The position numbers were made by a program, and so were the translations under genes. Below the pieces are notes generated by a model that did not search any database, was not told where the DNA came from, and saw only the letters and a list, made by a program, of their open reading frames with translations. A DNA stretch of 64,000 nucleotides, from contig NC_092572.1 of NCBI RefSeq assembly GCF_037975245.1, positions 5,855,001-5,919,000 of the forward strand, in the 5' to 3' direction. This stretch comes from Apostichopus japonicus. Lineage: Eukaryota; Echinodermata; Holothuroidea; Aspidochirotida; Stichopodidae. Shown here piece by piece: positions 31,833-45,136 of the stretch (the first letter of the stretch is position 1; each line of letters starts with the position of its first letter).

Positions 31833-32478
31833 GCAATTCAATTCAACTTTATTTCAACCAACAATGTTCAAAGAATTGACAGTGATGTATTCAGATAAGA
31901 GATTTGAAACATGATAAAGGGATAAAGGGTTAAAGGGATTACACAAGGAAGCTACTAATAGCTTATGGGATGTGAGCACTTACCCTTTTAAAGAGAAACA
32001 AAGAAAACATGCTCATGAGTGGAAAAGAACAATACGGATAAACAGAATAAAGGACAAAACAGTAAGAAAAGGGCAATGCATGGCTAGATAACAATCAAAA
32101 TGTAAATTAAAAATAATCAGATAGGATTGTAATTTCTTTTCAAGCTTAGTGAGAAGATTTTTTGATCGAGTCTGGGAGAACATTCCAGGTGAACAGTCCT
32201 GAATATCTTATGTTACGCTGGCTTATTGCGAGACTACAGAAAGGGATGATGTAATCAGAACTATCTCTGGTGTAGCAACAATGACTACGAGGAGCAAACA
32301 AATCGGAGAGTAAATTTGGTAATAAATTGTGGCAGGATTGGAACATGAATACGGCTAGGGTACTTGACATTAAGTTATCAAAGACGGTTAGGGCGTTGTA
32401 TTTTTTAAAAATCGGTTTTGAATGGTCCAGATATGACTTGCCATCGATTGCACGGAAGGTTCGTTTTTTTACCTTCAA
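31833..32478 (-). mobile_element. Non-LTR retrotransposon 3' fragment
   Basis: The 110-residue frame at 32146-32478 matches the C-terminal region of LINE reverse-transcriptase proteins (NLLPNLLSDLF..., then NIRYSGLFTWNVLPDSIK). After it come a UTR and a tail of GAATTG-like repeats near 31833-31848. It is 5' truncated, as usual for LINEs. It sits in the intron between Ig exons, on the same strand as the gene. The clade is not certain. Confidence 0.75.
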
Positions 32479-33069
32479 TTATGTGACTTCATTATAAACT
32501 TTTCTGGGGAGTCGAATAGTTCTACCACATGTAAAGATTGATGTATGCCTATTATTGATTGTTTTGTGTGTTCCATCATAGTTACTGTAGCTTATAATGA
32601 ATATTGTGTAAAAAAGGAAGTGGTTGTGCTAGAAAACTGGGTATTGAACACTTTCCCAGAAGAATTTTGCTTCTGTTAATGCTACAGTAAGTAGGCTATT
32701 TTGTTCCTTTTATTGATCATTCATTTTTGTACATTCGACATGATAATTCCCTTGACGATTATGAGGTATATGATACAACAAACTAATCATTGGCATGTAT
32801 TGGATAACAATTCTGGACAACTGAGTCAATCATTCTCCTACCTCTCCTCCCCTGCATTGCAAAAACTCAATGCACTTCGTCTATTTACAAGGCAACCCAT
32901 GGTGTAAGTCATTGCCATTATTCAATTGCAGGGCTGGGCTATCATAACGCACAAATCTGACTCGACTACAATCAGTGTGCTAACGTACCTGGCAACTGTG
33001 TGCCCACATACAGCATGCATGTTGTGCATAATTGATGTAACTAAAAAGAATGCTGCCCTTGGTGTTCCA

Positions 33070-33785
33070 GATTTTTACATTGGTTGGCTTGGCTTGTGTT
33101 AGCCTCACATGGCCATTTTATAATTGTGCTTGTGTTGTTTCACAGTTTTGTACATTTCAGGTTACAAAAAAGTATGAATGTCTGTATATTACGACATGTA
33201 CAGGATCCTATACGATTGTCACTCAGGACCTCAATTTACACGAATCCATTTGTTGTACACAGATTGCCAATTACCATCGGAGACGAAACATTCACCCATC
33301 CTTTATATACCTTTCATTAGTGAAAGTCTTGAACTGGGTGTCAATTTGAGACTATTCTTAACACCTCAAGTAAACAGGTTACATACGGAGAAAGAATTTA
33401 TCCAAAATTAAGCCTGCCGTCTTTAGACAAAAAATATTCCTGTATTGATTACATCGGTTTGCTTGGCTTGCGTTAGTTAGACATGACCATATTATGTGTG
33501 ATTTTGTTGTTTGCACTTTTTACATTGCAGGTTGTAAAAACAAAGATTTTTGTCTGTACATTATGACTTGCACATGATTATACATGATCGTCACTCAGGA
33601 CCCTAATATTGCACGACTCCATTTATTGTACACAAATTACCAATGAATCCAATACCATCATAGACGACACATTCATACATCCTTCATATATCTTTCATCA
33701 ATTGGTGAAAACCTTGCACTGTGTGTTAATTTGAGACCAGTCTTAACACCTCCTACTAAAACAGTTTACATACTGAGAAATGCCG
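33070..33785. repeat. Diverged ~385-bp tandem duplication
   Basis: TTGCTTGGCTTG.GTTAG at about 33460 repeats the block at about 33082. The order of shared blocks (TCACTCAGGACC, TTGTACACA, TCTTAACACCTC, TACATAC.GAGAAA) is kept over about 330 bp. Non-coding. Confidence 0.7.
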
Positions 33786-33789
33786 AATG

Positions 33790-35091
33790 AATACCAAAAA
33801 GATCCCTGTGTATTTTATTTAGAAACCACAAAGGAAAATATGACGTTCCAGAGAGAAAAAATCCCAGGTTACTTTGTCATCATGCTTCATTCAACATGAA
33901 AGCATCAATATGGTCACAGCATACACATTTTCATTAGACAAACAGAATGTCCATTGAAAGTACACATTCGCAAGGTAATTTAATTTCCCCGTAGACATAT
34001 TTACTTCTGTAACGATCAAGTTACTAGACATACTATTTTGCTAGATTCTTTTTATCATGGTTCTATCGTTATTCCATTGGTACAAAAATATTTGAAAACT
34101 ATAAAACAAGATATTTTTTAACAAATGTAATACCTTTTAGGTATAGTGTCTTGCTAGTGTGTGAAGGGGGGGGGGGGAGGTATGACAAGTTTGTTTTCGT
34201 TTGAAGTTGATGGAGAAAACTAGATCATCAAAGAGCTTTGTGATTCCTTGCCATTCCTTGGGTTTGATTGCTTCCATTTTTTCTTATGGTAGAATCTAGA
34301 AACCAACATTTAAGAAAATAATTTCTAAACACGTTACTGCTCACTAGGAGGAGAAAGTTTTAGCAAGGAGTGACAGTATCTGTTGTTTGGTTTAATCAGC
34401 AGTCTAGTAAATTCGTACCAATTAAGGGGGTGTTCATTCAGAGTGGTACTCAATTGTCATCGGACCTATTAAATTGATAATCACATCTGATGTAAGTTCA
34501 GGACCGGGTACTTGACTGTCTTTCGGGATCACAGTAGGTGTTATCACTGTGCTGTACCCGAAGGAAATCACTGTAGCAATAGTAACAAACTCCATGTACC
34601 TAATATTATGCTTTGATGCCAAAACATCCTAGAAGTTTTAAGTAAATTTAAAAATGTTAAAAATGTAAACCTGATTAAATTTACTTAGCATTGCAATAAC
34701 ACACTACACATCCCATCTGTTAGTATTTCGGGCTCTTACACTCTTGAAGATGGATCCACATAACATATAAGAGATGTATCATTTTTTCTTTTCCTCTCTT
34801 CTTCTGCCTTTCATACTTTGAACTCCACAGGAAAGAAAACAGGTCCTTGTACTCAATAAGACACATGCACATACCAAATACTATTTATAAATCATAGGCT
34901 GCCAAGTATGCATATCATGGAAAGTTGTAATTACCAACACTGATAACAAACTGATATTGTCAATGTTTGCCGGTGAAAACAATACAGGCTGATAATGGGT
35001 ACAAGAATACATTTTACTGTATTTGTCTTTCAAAATAAAGAAACATTTATAAGTAAAATAAGAGATATAAAAGTTGTTGTTTTCTACTTAC
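33790..35091. other. Intron-like stretch
   Basis: Between Ig exons. Holds a G-run near 34167-34178. A minus-strand frame at 34434-34622 has no Ig hallmarks or good splice sites. Confidence 0.35.
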
Positions 35092-35421
35092 ACTGAACAT
35101 TAAGATTCACTGTATGTGAAATGTGTTCCATACGTTGGTCATTGATTTCAACTTGCATCACATATCCAGTAAGCTGACAGGTGATAGTACTGTCACCTCT
35201 CACTGCAGTATATGTAGATGTTATGTTGTAGTCCGTATAGTTACCATTAGGTGTAATGACAAGAGGAGTTTTCTCTACAAGTAAAGGTTCCCACATCAAG
35301 CTTAAGTCACTGTTAGATCGAGCTCCAGCAGCAGAACAGGTTAGATCATATGATGTTCCAACAATGACATTCAGTACATCTACATCTTGTGATTCATACT
35401 GGATAGTTGGCTTAGCAAGCA
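35092..35421 (-). CDS. Ig-domain exon 2 of Ig-superfamily gene
   Basis: This is a 330-nt exon with acceptor TTCTTCAG above 35421 and donor GTAAGT below 35092, phase 1 at both ends. It encodes a full Ig domain with the B-strand Cys in YDLTCSAAG, the Trp in LSLMWEP and the F-strand Cys in STITCQLTGY. The predicted N-glycosylation sites fit an extracellular protein. It has the same length and phase as the exon at 35962-36291, suggesting exon duplication with large divergence. Confidence 0.85.
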
Positions 35422-35961
35422 CTGAAGAAAATAACACAGAAATCAAATGTAATGAGTTTTCAATCCTTGTACTGGTTACTACAGCTAAATGTTTTTATGA
35501 GCTTGACAATGGGTGGAGGGTATACACTAAGGGCTTGTCTAATTCTTCCGCAACTGAATGTAAAAAATGAACCAACAGAACCATTTTTCCCTGATTGTTG
35601 ATGGAGGTGACAGAGTCATCCCTCTCTCATCAGCCTTCTGTGTGAGCACGCCACTGCTTTACAGAGCAAAAGTACACACTTAACACTGCCGGTTAGTAGC
35701 TATATATATACATTATCCCACTTCTATTTAGAACCAGCACCTAAACAATACTTCAAGTCGAGAGAAACAGTGACAAATGATCACAAATTTGAACTGTTAA
35801 CCTCCCTTAAGTGAAAACTGCAGGTGAAAGATTCACAGCACTTCATAAACTGTAGAATTTGGTACCATGCCAAATTAATTGCTTGAAAGGTAGCAACACT
35901 CCCCCCCCCCCCCCACCCAATTCATTAAAACATTCATGAATAGCGTTCTAGCAAGCCATAC

Positions 35962-36291
35962 CTTCAACTATGACATCATATGAGGCTCCACCACCATCAA
36001 TAGGAGCACAAGTATAAAGACCTCCATCTTCCTCCTCAACGTTCAATATGTCCAGGTTAAAAAAAGTAGGCTCCAGTGTATCATCAAAGTTTTCATACTT
36101 CTCTACTGTTGATTTAGTAACGGGAGGAGAGCTTCCTCTCTGATACGTCAACACTCTAATTGGTGGGTTTCCGACTACTACCTCTGTCCATGTACCTGAT
36201 GTAGTCTGCTCTGTTATTATACATGGTAAGGATTGATTAACCTTGGTTGTATAGGTGTATACATTCTGACATGACACTTCAAAGAAACAAC
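35962..36291 (-). CDS. Ig-domain exon 1 (V-like) of Ig-superfamily gene
   Basis: This is a 330-nt exon with acceptor TTTTGCAG above 36291 and donor GTATGG below 35962, phase 1 at both ends. It encodes a V-like Ig domain: Cys in QSLPCII, Trp in SGTWTEV and the D-G-G-L-Y-T-C signature at the F strand. An extra N-terminal Cys pair (GCFFEVSC) follows the signal-peptide junction. Joining exon 37879-37930 gives a Gly codon across the junction and keeps the frame. Confidence 0.85.
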
Positions 36292-36329
36292 CTGCAAAAT
36301 CAAACATATCACTAGCAAAATTATACATT

Positions 36330-37878
36330 AATGTTTGCTGTGTGCGAATAATGGAGTTGAGTAATAATTGAGTTTGATCACATTTAAATACTGTATTTGT
36401 ACCTGTAGAATTCCTTTTTGCATGTATGGCAATTTAATAACCTATTTCTATTCCAGAACTCCAATCACACACCACTACAAAGTCCAGCTTCAAATTATTG
36501 GAAAAGCAAATATACAAGATCTGTCACAAAATACTGAAAAGTTGGCTTACATATTTTGGGTCAAGATTCAACAAAACCAATAACATCAATGTGTGTAAAG
36601 TTCTCCACAAGAAGATCATACTGTGTTACTGTAACAATGCAAGTGCCATGGTCATGTTTTAATAGCCTGATCCATTTTTGATTCCAGTACAAAGTACCAA
36701 GTTTGAGTCCTCATAGATTCTTGATAAAACGAGCTAGAGTCTTAAACATTGTTGCCTAGGCCTGTTTTGTGTATTGAGTTAACAAATGCAGTCGCAAAGA
36801 TTGTTGGAGTACAGTTACAGAGATACTGTATATTGCCTCAAAAATGGAAAATATCACACTTTCATTTTGCTGCTCAAGCCATTTTTGACCATATCTTATC
36901 AGTATACAACTAACATATATGTCAAGCATTCAGACATATTGTATTGTCCTGTGATTATCATGTATAATATTGCTAGGCTACTCATCATTTTGTAGAGTTA
37001 GGGATTAACATCTTTTGCATTTTCTTTTCTTTTCATTGAAGAGCATCTAGTATAACCAGAGGGGAAACCCCTCCCAGCAGTTACTTGCCTTTAAATACAT
37101 AAAATATGCAGCATAAGTCTAGTTTACAAGCTAATAACCCTGGCTGAAGTTCATACTGCAGATGGAGAACAGTATAAATATGCAGAGTACGGTGTGACAT
37201 AATACCACAAAGATGAAAGAAAAACACATGGACATTGTTTGTTGTGGTAATTTTTTTGCTTGCTCACTCTTACAACAAAGAGCTGAATTTGCATTTGCTA
37301 TAGTTAACCTTATGAGATCTGTTTGATATTTGGACAGTTGGACCACTGCTGACCCCAAATGACCTTTGAACTACACCAAAACTATTAGGGTACTGTACTC
37401 ACTATAAGAAAGACACATGCTAACTATGAGCTATGTGATGTAACATACTGAATCTTGGGATATACGGTACTAAGAATGTATTCCACTTTTTTTGAAAACA
37501 AAAGCTGTTATGTTCTTTGAATACTGTAGGTCAATCTCTGAAGACTGTCCTTGTAAACGTGAAAGCTACATTGAAACTTGCATGAACCTTTGATGTGTAC
37601 CACAGTGAGTTATAAGTTGCTGTATCCTTTTATAAATTGTTGAACATACAGTAGTTGGGGCAACTTCAGTTCAGTTTGCAATGGGGCTCATTATACTGTA
37701 CCTAGAACCTAATCTTGGACAATGCAGTCATTTTTTTTACAGCTTTGAGACATTTACTGCCATTTGAAAGCCGATGTCAGCATAACCTTGACATGGCGGT
37801 ACTGTAAAGTGGTTTTTAGAGGCTGCAGCTACAGTACTGCAGCTACTGTGTTCTATTACCCCTGTTAAGTTTTCTTAC
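36330..37878. other. Intron 1 of the Ig gene
   Basis: AT-rich, no exon or repeat boundary recognised. Contains many TACTGTA-type words that recur across the whole window. Confidence 0.4.
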
Positions 37879-37930
37879 CATTCAAAACAAGTAAACTTGC
37901 CAAAATAAAGTGACACTGCAACATCTCCAT
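37879..37930 (-). CDS. Signal-peptide exon of Ig-superfamily gene (first coding exon)
   Basis: The ATG at 37928-37930 starts MEMLQCHFILASLLVLNG, a short N-region followed by a hydrophobic core: a typical signal peptide. The exon ends in a GTAAGA donor just below 37879, phase 1. It joins the V-like Ig exon at 36291 in frame. The 5' UTR probably continues to about 38030, and a further non-coding exon is possible. Together with 35962-36291, 35092-35421, 31309-31566, 5981-6055 and 399-440 it outlines an extracellular Ig protein with a Thr-rich stalk. Confidence 0.8.
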
Positions 37931-38100
37931 TGACTGAGACTATAGAAAGTCACTCCAACATATGTAGAACAGATTTTCAAAAGTTGCTATGTGATTGACA
38001 GCAATCATATGATGGTGTTCACTTCCACAGCAGCCTGCAAGAAAAGAAGAACAAAAGTTTAACATCAAATTTGCTTAAATTGATGTCTTGCAAACAAATA

Positions 38101-39360
38101 ATTGTGGTCCTACATGTTCCCATAAAGTAACCAACACTAAACTGTCTGCAACACTTTTGTGATCACAAAATGTGATCTGATTTTTTATCAAAAGGCACTT
38201 TTGAGATCTAAATATGGCGTTGAAAATGTAAGAAATATAAGGTCACCTACAAGCGGGCCAACAGATATGATAACATTGATGACCTCAGATGACATGGCCT
38301 TTAAGTTTGAAAATGTTCCACCATCCCATTCACAACTTGTCCAAAGAAATCAACCTTGTCACACCTTGGCACTGGGAGTTATTGCATTAAATGTCTGAAA
38401 ATTAACTTTGACCTCCTATAACTTCACACTCAAAGCTCATCCGGGGGTCAACCTATTGACATTTATGATCAGAAGGTACCTTTAACATCTGAAAATAGCA
38501 TCGAAACTGGAAAAATCCACAAAACATGAAAAGGTCACCAGAGGTCAAATTGATGTCAAAGGTCACCCAGATGCGGGTCGACAATTGGATTACATTGAAG
38601 CAACTCCCAACCCTAACGGACAATTCATTCTCAAGTTATCGCAAAAAAATAGTTTTTTATCATTAATTGACCTTTGGTGACCTCGGATCACATGACCGTT
38701 AAGTTTGAAAATATTCCCCTATACCATTTGCAACTTGTCCCAAAATATCAACCGTGTGACACATTGGCACTGGGAGTTATTGCATTAAATGTCTGAAAAT
38801 TTACTTTGACCTCATATAACTTAACATACAAAGGTCACCTTAGGTCAACTTATTTACATTTTGGATCGATGAGACCTAAATATAGCATCAAACTATACAA
38901 ATACAAACATTTTTTTCTTTGCCCATTTTCTCCCCCCAAAATACTAGTTTTTTTCAAATTTAGGTCAAGGGTCACCCAGATGCGGGTCGACAATTGGATT
39001 ACATTGGAGCAACTCCCAACCCTTACGGACATTTCGTTCTCAAGTTATCGCAAAAATACTAGTTTTTTTTATCATTCGTTGACCTTTGTTGACCTCGGAT
39101 CACATGACCGTTAGGTTTGAAAATGTTCCTCTAACCAGTTCACAACTTGTCCCAAACTATCAACCTTGTCACACATTGGCACTGGGAGTTATTGCAGTTT
39201 TAATATTTTCGGTTTTTGGACCATAACTGACCTTTGGTGACCTTTGTGGGCACCAAAACAATAGGGCACACCTTCTCTATATGGCGGATCTATAGTCCAA
39301 GTTTGGCCTCAATCCAACATTCCCTTATTGAGATAGAGCGTACCCAAGCAAGTGTCACAG

Positions 39361-39395
<35 letters not shown>

Positions 39396-39640
39396 TGTTT
39401 GTGTTTCATTCAGACCGAGGACCCCATTGTATTTTCCATTGTTCAAATCCACGTACCCTAACTTTAACAATACCCCATACAATAGAATTCTTCCGAGGAC
39501 GTGGTGATTCTTTAGAAATCACAACCGAGGACCTGAAATTCTTTTGTTCAAGTCCTCGGTCAGATAGCAAAACAAACGCACACATACACACACACACGCA
39601 AACCTGACTGCATAGGTTCCTTTTGCTAAAGCAAGGAACC
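38101..39640 (+). repeat. AGGTCA-rich tandem-repeat element, copy 2
   Basis: Same left block as 1322 onward, then fewer core units, then a CA run (39362-39392) and a hairpin-like end (39615-39640). It lies just upstream of the Ig gene's first coding exon, so it could be part of its 5' flank. Confidence 0.75.
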
Positions 39641-39769
39641 AAAAATCACACAGGGGAGAAATAGAGCATAAATTCGAAAGCGGACAAACTGTTGTTTTTC
39701 TATACTTGGTCACTAGCTGAGATAGCAGCCTTGCTGTTTTTCTAATGTCATTCATAATATTCCTACTGT

Positions 39770-39840
39770 AATGTTAGTTTTGTAATAATCTTGTACAAAC
39801 ATACAGTATGAGAAATAAACTTGAAATTGAATTGGAATTG
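39770..39840 (+). repeat. Possible LINE 3' tail
   Basis: GAGAAATAAACTTG followed by AATTG-type repeats resembles the tail of the LINE fragment at 31833. No coding is attached. Confidence 0.4.
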
Positions 39841-40469
39841 TTAGTATTTTATTACTGCTGTAGTATGCATGTTATTGTTGTTAAGTACTTCATTCTACAT
39901 GCTTCAGGTTTGTTACCTTCTGTGTTGGGTTTCTGCTATTATTATGTGGGAGAAAAGTTTATTTTGAAACTACATGTGCTCATAGTTTTATGTGTTGGTG
40001 GACAAAGTTACCAGAGGGTTCATCATTAACTTCACAGTGTTTGTGTGTATTACTTTTATGTTGTTTTCATGGTTGCTATACTAACCAAGGGTGTGCCTCT
40101 GTACATATCTCTGTCTTAACATTAGATATATATATACATTAAGAACTATTTCCAGCAATTGCTGTGACCGCTGAATAACTTTCGCACCCTGTAGTTAACA
40201 CCATGGTTAACACTGACTTCTTTTCCGCTTTCACCTCAAATCTTGAATATACATTGCATGCAGAAGTTAGTGACACCAGATCTGTATTAGAATTTGCTAT
40301 GTACTTTGTGCATTACTGTAGCACTTTTTTGAGAGTACTGTAACCCTTCAAATATTGTGACTTCCTATTCATTGATCCAGAGTGGGCAATTAGAGCTGGA
40401 GAAGGATAACAGTGTGTACACTATATAGGAGATTTTGGGAAATTTGTGGTTAAATTGTCAACACAGGAG

Positions 40470-40620
40470 CAAGAACAGGGCTGAAAAACCTTGTGAACCT
40501 TCTGAACCAGATTCTCGGGAAATCCCCGATACTCGCGGGAACCCAGCCTGTCTGAAGAAAAAAAATGGAAAACGACAAACATGGGGGGGGGGAAGGGAAT
40601 TTAAGTACAAGAAAAACTAA
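40470..40620 (+). repeat. Interspersed repeat, copy 1
   Basis: GGGCTGAAAAACCTTG, GAACC.TCTGAACCAG and CTCGCGGGAA blocks match 54122-54210 in the same order, followed in both by A-rich DNA. Class unknown. Confidence 0.6.
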
Positions 40621-41020
40621 AATTTCACAAAAAGAAGAAGAAGAAGAAGAACTTCACGTTAATGCGCCCAAATTAGCATAAATGGCATTTGGAGCATTGT
40701 CACAAAATAATTACAGATTCTAGAGATACAAATATTATCCCCATGGAGAGAGTCCACCTAGTTATAGGTCTATCATAGCATAGACAATTTTCTGAGATAT
40801 GCATTTGGTATGCTTTACTTCCAGAGGTGCAAACATGTGGACGGAAAATGTTGCCATTTTCAAACTGCACTGCAGTATTTGTACATGGAGCTATTCTCAA
40901 CTCCAAAAGTGGATTACTCCAAATTGAGTCATGATTGAACTTTGTGGCTTTAGGTTCCTCTCATAAATATTTTAGAAAATATACCAATGAATTTGTGAGT
41001 TATTGCGAAATCGGACCAGT

Positions 41021-41609
41021 GTTTCGGACATCACTTTTTCCGTCCACATTTATACACCAATTTGTGAGTGGCGTAGTTTGGGGTTAAATAACAAATGTTG
41101 AAAGTGGTGTGTTTTTTCAATACTGTCATAGTTGTTAAATATATATCAGACATGTGTCCATCCAGCCACATTGTATTACACAATAAAGTTGAACAACATG
41201 CAATATGTGTCCGTCCACATTTTGGTGATGTTCACAGCTTCATAGAGCAAACATATATAAGTATGTTAAAACCCGCAAGACTGTTTTGTTACTCTAATTA
41301 AAGCATAAGTACCCCTCAACTACAGTACTGTATGTACATTTCCACTCATCTGTTTTGATATTATTACCATTACAAGTTTTCCGTCCAAGTGTGTGATGTC
41401 CGAAACACCAGTGATGTTCGAAACAAGTTTGAATTAATATTGCTTGACAAAAAGACACAATAGATGAGCACTTCATACATTATGACAAGTTTTATCAATT
41501 GTTACAAACATACATGCACTACTTAAAACTTTTTCCATCTTTTCCAAATATCATAACAAAGTAACCTTAAAAGTATGTTTTCGACATCACCATGTGTTTC
41601 GGACATCAC
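41021..41609. repeat. Inverted copies of GTTTCGGACATCAC
   Basis: The 14-mer occurs at 41021-41034 and 41596-41609, and in reverse at 41393-41406 and (one mismatch) 41411-41424. TCCGTCCAC words lie between. The pattern suggests one or two short inverted-repeat elements. No target duplication identified. Confidence 0.5.
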
Positions 41610-43433
41610 TGTTGTGAATCCAGCATATTGTAAATAGCACTATTTTCAACTGGATGATTCAAGTGGTTGAAGTTAGTGTACATACTAGAGTACACTAAGA
41701 TCCTGCTTCTTAACTTTGGTGTCAGTTGACCTGTACATGTAATCATCTTTTCACAACTTGTGACAAGTCTAAAATGATATTCTACATATTTGAGCATGAA
41801 TGTTACTAGGAATATCAAATTACTAGAATTTTTCTAGATATGACCTCATTAACACTACAATTTCCCATCATTTAGTACTGAAGAGTAAAAAAAAGTTTTG
41901 GTGAATTTTTCTGACATAGCATGTGTCAGGATGGCATCACATTATACAGTACATTAGAAGTAATGCTGTAATTGTCTGCTATAGCTTGAATCAAGCTATT
42001 CGTCACAACCATAGAAAGCCTATTTATAGGCTAGAAGAACTACATCAAAGGGAGCGTGGGTACCATGCATGGACTGTCATGTGATGTGTTCCAGCTTCCA
42101 TGGTGGTACCAATTTGATATTTCCCAATATCACTTTGAGAATTGTAAAGTTAATTACACACAATTGGAATAGACCTCTGACAAGTTTTGTAGCATAGATC
42201 ATGTTTCTATCACATTGGTCTACGGCACAGTACAGTATCTCAACGTCACTTTGAAAAACTGAACACCATTCAGTGTCGTCTGCCACTCTATATGTATGAA
42301 ATCAGTGTGCATCTACAGTACAACACCCTATGTTAGAGCAGTTTAACTGTTGATGGGAACTTGATGGTTGTCAAGGAAAGCTACCAGTACTTTATAAAGA
42401 TGTTAGCTAAGTAGTACGACCGCGGAACGTGTCTGGTGATCTAACCTATAAATGTTGGTCAACGACTGTAACTATAATGTTGAGGTACAGACATTGCTCA
42501 GTTCTGTGTGTTGTCTGCTGCTCTAAGCCCACATATGGTCATTTTCACAATCAGTGGTGTAACTTTTGTACACTAAGGGCTAAAATTTCAAATACCATAT
42601 CTATATTAACATTTTTACTAACATTACATGTAAAAGGGTTCAAATTTTTGGAATTTCAACTTTTCAGAGCTTAAAACATATACGTTTATGGGTGTAATTT
42701 TTTCGGTGACTGTGTGACTCTAGGAAACTTTAAGCAATAAGATATATTTTTAAGCAACCATATTTACACAGTGTTAAAACAGTACTCTGATTCAAGTAAA
42801 CTTTAAATTGCTTATCATTATATGTTACTTAAAAGGAGAAAGTTTTTAATACTATTGCAGATATTTCCATGTTAACTAATTTTATTATTTATTGGAAATG
42901 AAGGAATTTTTTTCTTAATTTTAACTTTAAATTATTTAAAAAAAAAAGATAAGGCCAAGTCAAACTCCCTAAATAATGTCTCCTCACAGAGGGCTAATAT
43001 CCAATCCAAGTTGCCCAAAATCCATGCAGTTTTGCAAAAGTTAGAATTTTTCCACTTATGCATATCAGAGGTGACATTAACATTTTACGTGTGTTTCAGA
43101 GGTGACAAAAATGTTTACAAGTTGTTATGAAGACTTTTTTGCTAATAACAAAGAAGTAAACACTTAATCTCAATGTATTTTCATCACATCTTTAATCAAA
43201 CACTGATTTAAATTAAAACATTTTTGCCAAGTAGCAGAGAATATGTATCGTCAAATTAGTGAAACAAGTGAATGAATACAGAACACAGAATACAATAGTG
43301 TTATGCTAAGAAAGATAGGTAAATGTCAGGTAAAGCAAATGTGGGCATTTAAAAAGGATTTTGTAAACATTGGGTTGAAGTCTCTTACTGTAGCACTCGT
43401 ATTGCAGATGATCATCTCACATAAAACATACAG

Positions 43434-45136
43434 TACCGCCCATAAGTAACTTGGTAAACCGCGCTCTTGTTTTTGGCGCTCAGTGCATTTAACCGCGCTC
43501 TATCTTTTGTTAAAACCTGCATTTAAATGCAGGTAATTGCGGGGAACTGTTTATCAGAGCGCAGATTCCGTCGGAAGGCTTCCCTAATTCTATTCATGCC
43601 CGCTAGAAGTGTGAAGTTCATTGTTACCATCAGATGGTCAATGGCTATAATCCTACTTAATTCCTTCCAATCCGGTTACAAAAGAATATCGATCGTCGCT
43701 GGTAGAAGGAAGACCGAAGGTTTATACTCAGTCAAGAAAATGTGTTAAGCATGTATCTTAAACTACCCAAACCTTAACCGGAAGGGAGATGGCCACACTC
43801 ACATACAGACAATTGCCAGATGCTAGAGCGAGGTTAATACGGTAATGCATAGGTTATATGAGGTGAGGGAGTACGCGCTGTGGATTGTTTAAATTCAACA
43901 TACAATACAAATGTCCGCGCAAAAATATGTGAGCAAAATAGCTGACCATTAAATCCCCCTAAAAAGGAATTTACATTTTAACCTGTACAAGGAAAATCAT
44001 TGGTACAGCAGGCTGTCGCCTGATGATTTGCATGCTACAGTACTGTACAACATTCTTACAATGTGCGTGAAACACTTGTTCTTAGTTAAACTTGGCAACT
44101 CGCCAAGAAACGATTGTCAGTGGAACGTCTATACATAGCGAAACAGCGAACAATATCCAATGCACCAAGTCTTGTCTCGTATTCGTTAGCCTTTGAACAG
44201 TACTCTATAAATCAGTGCAACGTTTCCTAGCCTAATGTGCCTAAAGTCCACACAAAACACGAGGCCTGATGTTACTACTAAAAATGATATGTTACCCCGA
44301 AAGGATAAGGCACAAAGTTTTCTTCTTGCTTTTTATTACTTCTGGTAACCAAAACATATCGGGTAATAAAATAAACACGTATAAGAAAGGTTTTCCCCTT
44401 CAACACGAAACTATTCTCGTTTAAAATGAGTTTTACTCGCGCAGCACAGTACCATTCATAATTTGCATATTACAAAAAATTTACACTCGGCGTCCAGATG
44501 GCGGGAAAATGTAACATCATGTTCAATTTGTTGTGTCGTTCCCATGGTGCGATGAACTTGTTGACAAGTTCAAATGTTGATGACCTACTAATGTTCTGTG
44601 ACCAATGTCAATGGGAATTATGTGTGTAAAAACTCGGGTTTTTCCACGTGTTTTATATATATATACATAGAAGTTTAACGTAAGCGGAGCGAATTTCGGG
44701 GAGACTCGTTGATTGTGAGTAAGCACTTATCTAAGCATCAGTATTTGTGAAAAAATCGTAAGGTTTTTCAGATATTCTCTTTGAATGTCCCCTCCATATA
44801 TCTCTCTTTCTCCATCCACTCAAAGCTCGACATTTACGCTAATTCTGTTAGGGGGGAATTATCGTAAATATTGAAATATCGCGATAACTTTTGAACTATT
44901 TATCATGATGGTAAAAAGCAAATATCGCCCAGCCCTACCACCACGCTATGAATAGCGTTGTATCGATCGGTTCACTCCTGTTGTGTCGGTGGTGAATAGC
45001 GAGCGCGGGAATTTGCGTTCCTTTATTTGGAGTGCAGGGAAAGTAGCGTTCCTTTATTTGGAGCGGGGTTAATTACAGTTAAGCTGCGTTTTGCGCTGAA
45101 TTGCGCTAATCTTTACCAAGTTACTTATTGGCGGTA
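43434..45136. mobile_element. Terminal-inverted-repeat element (1.7 kb)
   Basis: The ends TACCGCC.ATAAGTAACTT and its complement match for about 25 bp with one mismatch. CAG flanks both sides (43431-43433, 45137-45139), a possible 3-bp duplication. GCGCTC and TCCTTTATTTGGAG repeats lie inside. No transposase recognised. Confidence 0.7.

Noticed and set aside
34434-34622. Minus-strand frame between Ig exons as another exon or membrane anchor
   Set aside because: No Ig Cys/Trp pattern, only a weak hydrophobic run, and no good phase-1 splice pair.
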